The notes below the pieces were generated by a model, which was not told the DNA's origin, made no database searches, and saw only the letters and a list, made by a program, of their open reading frames with translations. DNA of 64,000 nt. Source: Thermoactinospora rubra. GTDB taxonomy: Bacteria > Actinomycetota > Actinomycetes > Streptosporangiales > Streptosporangiaceae. The translations under genes were made by a program, and so were the position numbers. Below, one piece after another: positions 59,305 to 64,000 of this stretch. The stretch covers positions 116,045-180,044 of the forward strand of contig NZ_MSZZ01000033.1 of NCBI RefSeq assembly GCF_002093975.1, read 5' to 3'. Position 1 is the stretch's first letter; every line of letters begins with the position of its first letter.

Positions 59305-59750
59305 TCCGCTTCCTCGGCGCCGTCGGCTTCGCCGCCATCGCCATCCTGATCCGGGCTGAGAACCCCGACGCCAGCACCTACGCCGCGCTCGTCGCCGTCG
59401 TGCTCCTGTTCTGGCTCGCCAGCGCCAACGACTGGTGGACCGACGCCCTCCGGCCGCCCCGCCGCGTCGACGGCATCCCCGCCACCAAGTCCATGCGACG
59501 CGTCCTCACCGTCCTGCTGTCCGACGCGCCCGGCCTGTCCGGACTCCGCATCGCCGACCTCGGCAAGGTCGGCTACGGCAACGTCTACATCTGCCTCGAC
59601 CGGCTGGAGATGGCGGGCTGGATCCGCGGCGAGTGGGAGCCTGAGCGCGCTCTCGGGCCACGCCGCCGCTTCTACCGGCTCACCCCGGCCGGCCGTGCCC
59701 ACGCGCTCGAGCTCCTCCAGCTCGGCGAGCGGAAGGAGCACGCCCCATGA
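59301..59750 (+). CDS. Membrane-anchored PadR-like winged-helix protein
   Basis: A 149-residue protein with two N-terminal hydrophobic helices (FLGAVGFAAIAILI; AALVAVVLLFWLA, residues 4-45), then a winged helix: MRRVLTVLLSDAPGLSGLRIADL, YGNVYICLDRLEMAGWIRGEW and a wing LGPRRRFYRLTPAGRAHAL as in PadR regulators. A transcription factor fixed to the membrane is unusual in a phage. GTG start overlaps the upstream stop. Confidence 0.7.
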   Translation: MIRFLGAVGFAAIAILIRAENPDASTYAALVAVVLLFWLASANDWWTDALRPPRRVDGIPATKSMRRVLTVLLSDAPGLSGLRIADLGKVGYGNVYICLDRLEMAGWIRGEWEPERALGPRRRFYRLTPAGRAHALELLQLGERKEHAP

Positions 59751-60001
59751 TCCCCGAACCTGACCCAATCATCGTCTACCTCACCAAACGCCGCCGCGAC
59801 CTCGGGCTCAGCCGCGAGGCCCTGGCCCGCAAGACCGGCATCAGCCCCAACACCCTCCGTCTGTGGGAGACCGGCCTGCGCAGCCCTCGCCTGTCGAACC
59901 TCCGCATCCTCGAGGCCGCTCTCGGCTGCGAGATCTGGACCAGGGTCGCATTCCCGGGAGGAGGCCAGCGTGCACGAACTCGCGCCGCTCGACGGGCCTG
60001 A
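59747..60001 (+). CDS. Small XRE-family helix-turn-helix protein
   Basis: An 84-residue protein with a clear HTH (LTKRRRDLGLSREALARKTGISPNTLRLWETGLRSP, about 12-46) and an Arg-rich C-terminus. Overlaps the PadR-like gene (ATGA). Probably a phage regulator. Confidence 0.75.
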   Translation: MIPEPDPIIVYLTKRRRDLGLSREALARKTGISPNTLRLWETGLRSPRLSNLRILEAALGCEIWTRVAFPGGGQRARTRAARRA

Positions 60002-60041
60002 GCCCGCGCCGAAGCGCAACGAACGGAGGCGTGATGGCTGA
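59970..60041 (+). CDS. Possible 23-residue microprotein
   Basis: GGGAGGAGG lies just before GTG 59970; the frame reads VHELAPLDGPEPAPKRNERR and stops at 60041, overlapping both neighbouring genes. The strong ribosome-binding site is the only support; it may instead serve translational coupling to 60034. Confidence 0.3.
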   Translation: MHELAPLDGPEPAPKRNERRRDG

Positions 60042-60237
60042 GAACCCGCTCGCCTACGAGAACCTCGTCCTGCGCGAGGTGTGCGACCGCCAGCGGAAAG
60101 CGCTGGAGGAGATCGCCCGCCGCACCATCCAGCGCGACCTCAACCGGCTCGCCCACGCCGCGCTCGGACACCAGCCCAACCCGTCCACCCAACTGCTGAT
60201 GGACGAGATCAACCACGAGCGGAGGCCGGATGCCTGA
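60034..60237 (+). CDS. Small helical phage protein, 67 residues
   Basis: MAENPLAYENLVLREVCDRQ ... LLMDEINHERRPDA; one long charged helix. GGAGG upstream of ATG 60034. Function unknown. Confidence 0.55.
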   Translation: MAENPLAYENLVLREVCDRQRKALEEIARRTIQRDLNRLAHAALGHQPNPSTQLLMDEINHERRPDA

Positions 60238-60466
60238 GCACCCGCTGGCCGCCGTCTACATCCTCGGCGTCTACGCCTCCCTCGCCCTCGTCGGCATCCC
60301 GCTCACCCTCCGGCCATGGACCGTCGACCTGCTCGCCCGCGAAGCCAGGGTGTCACGCCGCACCTTCGTCGTCGTCGTGGCCGTGGCCTACACCATGCTG
60401 TGGCCCATCACCTGGACGATCGCCCTCGCCATGCTGCTCGCCGAACGAAAGGACCGAGATGGCTGA
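60230..60466 (+). CDS. Two-TM phage membrane protein, 78 residues
   Basis: Two hydrophobic helices, VYILGVYASLALVGIPLTL (9-27) and FVVVVAVAYTMLWPITWTIA (46-65), joined by a basic loop (AREARVSRRT). Overlaps upstream and downstream genes. Unknown role. Confidence 0.6.
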   Translation: MPEHPLAAVYILGVYASLALVGIPLTLRPWTVDLLAREARVSRRTFVVVVAVAYTMLWPITWTIALAMLLAERKDRDG

Positions 60467-60968
60467 CGCCACCCCCCGCATCCGTATCGATATCGACGCC
60501 CACCGCGCCTGGATCGGCGACCAATCACTCAAGCTCACCCCCAAAGAATTCGCCGTCCTCGCCTACCTCGCCAGCAACGTCGGCAAGGCCGTCAGGCGCG
60601 AGGAACTCATGGGCGAGGTCTGGGGAAGCCGGTACGGCGACAGCAAGACCCTCGACATGCACATCGCCTGGCTGCGACGCAAGCTCGGCGACGACCCCAA
60701 GCAGCCCCGCTACGTCACCACCATCCGCAGCGTCGGCTTCCGCCTCGAACCCGGCACCCTCGCCGAGGACACCGAGACCGTCACCGTCCAGCCCACCCGC
60801 GTCCTGCTCGTCCGGCCCGGCGACGCCCTCATCATCGGCAACGTCGGCACCATCCCCGAACGAGTCGCCGCCACCGCCGCCGCCCTCCGAGACCAGCTCC
60901 AGCTCTCCGCCGTCGTCCTCTTCGCCGGCGACATCGACATGGCCGCCGTCTCCAAAGGTGCGCTATGA
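60459..60968 (+). CDS. Stand-alone OmpR/PhoB-type winged-helix protein
   Basis: A 169-residue protein. The OmpR-type DNA-binding domain lies at about 5-98: LKLTPKEFAVLAYLASNVGK, VRREELMGEVWGSRYG, LDMHIAWLRRKLGDDPKQPRYV and TTIRSVGFRLEPG. There is no phospho-receiver domain; instead a short C-terminal part (PTRVLLVRPGDALIIGNVGT) follows. Such orphan effector domains are typical host regulators, so the phage may have taken one to control host or phage promoters. Confidence 0.82.
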   Translation: MADATPRIRIDIDAHRAWIGDQSLKLTPKEFAVLAYLASNVGKAVRREELMGEVWGSRYGDSKTLDMHIAWLRRKLGDDPKQPRYVTTIRSVGFRLEPGTLAEDTETVTVQPTRVLLVRPGDALIIGNVGTIPERVAATAAALRDQLQLSAVVLFAGDIDMAAVSKGAL

Positions 60969-61894
60969 CCAGCATCATCGACCAGCAGAAGACCGCGGAC
61001 GCCGAGTACCTGCGCACCGTCATGCCGGTCCTCAAGGACTACGTCAAGACCATCGTGGACGGCGCCGAGCTCGACCGGCTCAAGGCCGTCGCCGAGCGGA
61101 CCGGCGCGGTCGCCGAGCTGCCGCTGATCAACGCGCTGATCGCCGTGCGCGACGCCGTGACGCGCAAGCCTGCGGCCACAGCCCCGCCCGAGCACACCCA
61201 GGCCGGGCCCGCGTTCGTCGCCGTCTACCGCGTGCGGCTCCAGATCATCGACAAGCTGGTGGGCGGCGTGCCCAGCTCGCCCAGCGTCATCAAGTCCTGG
61301 CTCAAGACGCGCCTGGAGCTGGGCGACCGCGACCTTCAGGAGCTCGCCGAGGCGACGCTGCGCGAGCGTTTCCCGGACCGGCAGCCGTCCGCCGACGAGC
61401 TGGCGCAGGCCGTCCTGGAGTCCGGCGAGGCGGAGGTCAGCGTCAACGGGTTCAAGCGCGCGTCTGACGGCGAGCTGGTCTTCGAGGGCCGCTGCGTGAA
61501 GGCGGCGCTCAAGGAGTGGTCCAACTCCGCCTACCCCGGCGTCGACTTCCCCAGCAAGAAGAAGATCGCGAACGGGTTCAGGAAGGGGCTGATGGCCACG
61601 CTCGCCGAGCGGGTCTTCGTCCCGGAGATCTACATCGGCCTCGGCGTGTTCGAGCCGACCGGGGTCGAGGAGCGGATCAAGCACGTCAAGACCCCGCAGG
61701 GGCCGAGGTCCAGCATCAACCGCGTGGAGTACGTCGAGCGTCCGATCCTGGAGTTCACCGTGCGGGTCCACGACGACTTCCTCAGCGCCGAGGAGTGGGG
61801 CCGCATCTGGGAGCGGGGTGAGGACATCGGCCTCGGCGCCGACCGGGGCCGCTCGGACGGGAAGTTCGAGCTGCTCGCCTTCGACCGCCAGTGA
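60965..61894 (+). CDS. Phage protein, possible RAMP/Cas7-like fold, next to array 4
   Basis: A 309-residue protein with an N-terminal helical region (1-80), a middle domain and a C-terminal domain ending RGEDIGLGADRGRSDGKFELL. That glycine-rich loop, with FEGRCVKAALKEWSN and FTVRVHDDFLSAEEW, parallels the 208-residue protein at 44435 (KAATVGGARF and GVGVGEWRPERDGDFG). The common pattern suggests a shared, possibly RAMP-type, fold; not established. Stop is followed by a hairpin and then array 4, so this family again adjoins a GGCNN array. Confidence 0.6.
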   Translation: MTSIIDQQKTADAEYLRTVMPVLKDYVKTIVDGAELDRLKAVAERTGAVAELPLINALIAVRDAVTRKPAATAPPEHTQAGPAFVAVYRVRLQIIDKLVGGVPSSPSVIKSWLKTRLELGDRDLQELAEATLRERFPDRQPSADELAQAVLESGEAEVSVNGFKRASDGELVFEGRCVKAALKEWSNSAYPGVDFPSKKKIANGFRKGLMATLAERVFVPEIYIGLGVFEPTGVEERIKHVKTPQGPRSSINRVEYVERPILEFTVRVHDDFLSAEEWGRIWERGEDIGLGADRGRSDGKFELLAFDRQ

Positions 61895-61898
61895 GCCA

Positions 61899-61922
61899 GG
61901 CCGGGGCCGTCGCGCCCCGGCC
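61899..61922 (+). terminator. Hairpin/terminator after 60965
   Basis: GGCCGGGGC (61899-61907) / GCCCCGGCC (61914-61922), 9-bp stem with a 6-base loop right after the stop codon and before array 4. Confidence 0.65.
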
Positions 61923-61951
61923 ACCCGCGACGCCGTGATCGAGATACGGCT

Positions 61952-62222
61952 AGCCACCCCAAGCCGACCGGTCAGCCCCAGTCCAGCCGCGCCGCGCCGA
62001 CATGCCACGCCGCACCGCGCCGTGCCAGGTCTTGCCACGCCGACAAGCCAGTCCCCGCCTCGCCCGCACCGACCAGCCGAGCCAATCCTCGCCCAGCCCG
62101 CCCCCCACGACATGCCGAACCGACCCCCGCCTCCCCCGCACCGACTAGCCCTGCCGCGCCGTACCCGCACCGACCAACCGCGCCGTGCCCGACCTGCCCA
62201 CCCTGGCCAAGCCACGCCGGCC
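61952..62222 (-). repeat. GGCNN pentanucleotide array 4 (minus orientation)
   Basis: About 54 units with a 5-base period, on the + strand as GCCNN, for example ATGCC ACGCC GCACC GCGCC GTGCC. It is the same kind of array as 1-3 but inverted. It fills most of the 356-base gap before the gene at 62251, which otherwise has only AAAGGAGGGA as its ribosome-binding site. Confidence 0.85.
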
Positions 62223-62250
62223 CACAGAAGAGCCAACGAAAGGAGGGACC

Positions 62251-62886
62251 TTGACGCCCGCCCAGGAAGTCGGCCAGCTGGCCGCCGAACTCAAACCACT
62301 CCTGGCCCGACTAGCCGAGCTGCTGCCAGAATCCGTGGCCGACCCCACCAGGGGCACCACGGGTCACCACAAGGTCAGCGGCTCACCCGCACCCTGGCAC
62401 CCCGAGGCCGGCCCCGTCCTCATGACCATCCACGCTGGCGTCCGCGACCTGGAGCGGCTGCTGCGCTACCAGATCACCGGCCACTCGGGAGAGGACCGCG
62501 GCGGCTCGGACGGCAACACCATGGCCGCCCTCGACTCGATTATCCGCCTCGTGCACGGTGTGCCCGACGAGCTCGCCCGCCACGCCGTGCGCGAGCTCAA
62601 CCGGTGGATCGAGCAGACCCGGCAGATCCGCGACATCGGTGAAAGCGAGCGGTGGATCCCCATCCACGTCCCCAAGGGCCAGCTGCCGCCCGAGTGCCCC
62701 TACTGCCGCACCTACTCGCTCCGCGTCGCCCAGGAGTCCGGCCGCGTCCGCTGCACCAACCCCAAGTGCGAGGACGGAAACGGCGAGCGGCCACGAGCCC
62801 ACATCGAGAAGAATCGGCTCGACGGCAGCGCCGTGCTGGTCTGGGGGGACGGACGCTCCCAGTACTACTACGGGGAGGCATCGTGA
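62251..62886 (+). CDS. Phage zinc-ribbon protein, 211 residues
   Basis: TTG 62251 follows AAAGGAGGGACC, which fixes the start (MTPAQEVGQLAAELKPLLAR). A helical N-terminal part is followed by a zinc ribbon (CPYCRTYSLRV...RCTNPKCEDGNG, about 150-175) and a small C-terminal strand pair (GSAVLVWGDGRSQYYYGE). Likely binds nucleic acid; specific role unknown. Confidence 0.7.
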   Translation: MTPAQEVGQLAAELKPLLARLAELLPESVADPTRGTTGHHKVSGSPAPWHPEAGPVLMTIHAGVRDLERLLRYQITGHSGEDRGGSDGNTMAALDSIIRLVHGVPDELARHAVRELNRWIEQTRQIRDIGESERWIPIHVPKGQLPPECPYCRTYSLRVAQESGRVRCTNPKCEDGNGERPRAHIEKNRLDGSAVLVWGDGRSQYYYGEAS

Positions 62887-63029
62887 AGCGCAGGACTGGC
62901 GAGGTCCCAGGAGTGAAGTGGCCAGAGCCCCGAGCGCCGTTGCCCGCTTCCTCCCAGATCATCGAGCCCACTCCCAAAGAACCTGAGCGGTGCGCGAACT
63001 GCGGAAAGTGCCCGAGGTGCGGCCGATGA
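62883..63029 (+). CDS. Small Cys-rich phage protein, 48 residues
   Basis: GTG 62883 overlaps the upstream stop (GTGA). Ends CANCGKCPRCGR with four Cys in twelve residues, able to bind zinc. The next gene overlaps as ATGA. Function unknown. Confidence 0.6.
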   Translation: MKRRTGEVPGVKWPEPRAPLPASSQIIEPTPKEPERCANCGKCPRCGR

Positions 63030-63319
63030 GCACCCACGGCACCTACCTCTGGCTGGAAGTTGTCCAGGGCGTCCCCGGTGACGAAGACCTGCCCGGCTGG
63101 ATCGACATAGCCTCGGACATCGGCGTCGACCAGTGCGTCCGCATCACCGTCGGCGAGGGCGACCCCAAGACCACGCACGGCCACGAGATCCACCTCAACC
63201 CGGACCAGGCCGAAGACGTCGCCAACGCCATCCTCAAGCTCGTCGCCGTACAGCGCCGGCTCGGCAACGACGGAGATTGGGCGGCAAGGACTGTACGTCG
63301 GGAGAAGCGCGATGGATGA
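63026..63319 (+). CDS. Small phage protein, 97 residues
   Basis: MSTHGTYLWLEVVQGVPGDE; beta-rich, with the segment EIHLNPDQAEDVANAILKLV also echoed in the next gene (ALIAPENAQALADAVRRA), so the two may be distant duplicates. Function unknown. Confidence 0.55.
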   Translation: MSTHGTYLWLEVVQGVPGDEDLPGWIDIASDIGVDQCVRITVGEGDPKTTHGHEIHLNPDQAEDVANAILKLVAVQRRLGNDGDWAARTVRREKRDG

Positions 63320-63513
63320 GCTCGTGGACTTCGAGCTGGAGCTGGAGGACCTGGGTCGGCCGCCGCATCACCGTGTCGGCCGTCAGCAGCGGCGCCGCCG
63401 AGCTTACGGTCTACGACGACGACGAGAAGCCCATGACGATCGCCAGCGCGCTCATCGCACCCGAGAACGCGCAAGCACTGGCCGACGCCGTACGGAGGGC
63501 TTGCCGTGGATGA
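63316..63513 (+). CDS. Small phage protein, possibly with a frameshift near its start
   Basis: From ATG 63316 the frame reads MSSWTSSWSWRTWVGRRITVSAVSSG..., where the Trp/Ser-rich start is odd. Another frame from ATG 63312 reads MDELVDFELELEDLG, a far more natural phage N-terminus, before losing sense. A one-base change in the repetitive GAGCTGGAGCTGGAG stretch could join the natural halves. The C-terminal half (TIASALIAPENAQALADAV) is clearly coding. Confidence 0.5.
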   Translation: MSSWTSSWSWRTWVGRRITVSAVSSGAAELTVYDDDEKPMTIASALIAPENAQALADAVRRACRG

Positions 63514-63952
63514 CCTGACCGCTTTCGTCCGCGCCCGCCTCGACGAGGACGAGCGTGCGGCACGCAGGGCCGCAGAGGTGTGCGGCTGCCACCCACCGGC
63601 ATCGTCGTGGATCTTCGACGACGAGGCGACAGACGGGAGGATCCTCGTGGTTGACGATCCACATCCTGACGTGAAGCGCAAGCTAGGTCGGCGCTGGAAC
63701 GGGACATACAACGGGCTGTTCACCGCCGAGCACATCGCCCGCCACGACCCGGCCCGCGTGCTGCGCGAGGTGGAGGCCAGGCGGCGGCTCGTCGGCCTTA
63801 CCGAGTACATGGGCGGCTGGAACACCGAGCACGACACCCAGGTCACCGAGCACGAGATCCACAGCATGCGCCAGGCCGCCCACGAGATGCTGCGCAACCT
63901 GGCCGCGCCGTACGCCGATCACCCCGACTACCAGGAGGAGTGGCGAAGTTAG
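63506..63952 (+). CDS. DUF6221-like phage protein, 148 residues
   Basis: GTG 63506 (GGAGGGC upstream) gives MDDLTAFVRARLDEDERAAR, and HIARHDPARVLREVEARRRL and APYADHPDYQEEW are the marks of the DUF6221 family, common in actinomycetes and their prophages. The N-terminal Cys pair CGC is shared with some members. Function unknown. Last complete gene of the window. Confidence 0.75.
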   Translation: MDDLTAFVRARLDEDERAARRAAEVCGCHPPASSWIFDDEATDGRILVVDDPHPDVKRKLGRRWNGTYNGLFTAEHIARHDPARVLREVEARRRLVGLTEYMGGWNTEHDTQVTEHEIHSMRQAAHEMLRNLAAPYADHPDYQEEWRS

Positions 63953-63956
63953 GGGA

Positions 63957-64000
63957 TTGACGTGCTCCCCGGCATGAATGCCGGGGATTCAGCCTGTGCC
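63957..64000 (-). mobile_element. Right end of an IS200/IS605-type (tnpB) element, cut by the window edge
   Basis: TTGAC (63957-63961) is followed by GTGC and a perfect hairpin TCCCCGGCAT-GA-ATGCCGGGGA (63966-63987), then TTC. This mirrors the typical right end of tnpB elements, which on the other strand reads GAA-TCCCCGNNN...hairpin...GTCAA. A minus-strand tnpB gene, with its guide-RNA-like 3' end in this hairpin region, is therefore expected just beyond position 64000. Confidence 0.6.

Larger units (their letters stand above)
39565..64000 (+). mobile_element. Integrated phage-like element (left/early part; continues past the window)
   Basis: Everything from attL to the window end has phage layout: serine integrase, immunity switch, dense rightward genes overlapping by ATGA/GTGA, recombination (YqaJ, RecT, RusA), replication and DNA-modification genes, many tiny proteins. 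No portal, terminase, capsid or tail gene is seen in this 24 kb, so it could be a complete prophage extending beyond the window, or a satellite/integrative element. The right end is not in the window. Confidence 0.85.

Noticed and set aside
43937..62222. CRISPR array interpretation of the GGCNN arrays
   Set aside because: There are no identical repeats of 20-40 bases with unique spacers and no cas1/cas2 genes. The period is only five bases.
43149..64000. Calling the element a complete prophage
   Set aside because: No terminase, portal, capsid, tail or lysis genes occur in the window, so only a phage-like early region can be supported.

Overview
The window is very GC-rich DNA with high G/C at third codon positions, GTG and TTG starts, WhiB and BldC proteins, a coenzyme-B12 ribonucleotide reductase with its NrdR repressor, and a lexA/LysM divergent pair. 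This points to a mycelial actinomycete. A Streptosporangiaceae/Nonomuraea-like host is an inference, not something proved here. There are two regions: host chromosome (about 1-39,560) and an integrated phage-like element (about 39,565 to beyond 63,956).

Host part. It opens with the 3' end of a cyclopropane-fatty-acid synthase-like methyltransferase, a degenerate NUDIX protein, a hemerythrin-domain protein divergent from a double MarR regulator, and a DUF885 metallopeptidase. A lipid/terpenoid-oxidation neighbourhood follows (5.5-13.9 kb): an acyl-CoA ligase, a GMC oxidoreductase, two paralogous cytochromes P450 sharing the promoter motif TTGACGTAAGTG, an epoxide-hydrolase-like enzyme, and a small gene broken by a 14-bp duplication. 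Next come small heat-shock and general-stress proteins, a proline-rich membrane protein, leuS behind a leader-peptide attenuator, a tricorn-type protease, a MalY-type aminotransferase, lexA with a divergent LysM protein carrying a 45-bp tandem repeat, nrdR-nrdJ (nrdJ interrupted by a LAGLIDADG intein), an amidohydrolase, a PrsW protease, a PPOX flavoprotein, two related tiny basic peptides, and a LysR regulator divergent from an arginase-GNAT fusion.

Integrated element. At about 39,565 the first codons of an EamA-type transporter run into foreign DNA and a large serine integrase follows, so the transporter gene is very probably attB and this is attL. Behind it lie an immunity region (two divergent XRE proteins with GTTCCC/GGGAAC operators) and a long rightward set of mostly ATGA/GTGA-overlapping early genes: YqaJ exonuclease, RecT annealase, HNH nuclease, replication-initiator-like protein with an internal palindrome cluster (candidate origin), DnaQ-like exonuclease, TSPPY DNA methyltransferase, RusA resolvase and many small phage proteins. 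Host-like regulators (BldC, WhiB, an OmpR-type winged helix, a membrane-anchored PadR-like protein) and a secreted lamin-tail protein are embedded. No capsid, tail or lysis genes are in the window, so a complete prophage cannot be claimed. The window ends in a hairpin matching the right end of IS200/IS605 (tnpB) elements.

The most unusual signal is a set of four intergenic arrays with a strict 5-base period (GGCNN, constant GGC and variable NN) at about 43.94-44.37, 45.06-45.14, 45.56-45.66 and 61.95-62.22 kb. The first three have GGC on the + strand, the fourth on the - strand. They flank two proteins (44,435 and 60,965) that share a C-terminal glycine-rich loop and look, tentatively, like RAMP/Cas7-type folds.
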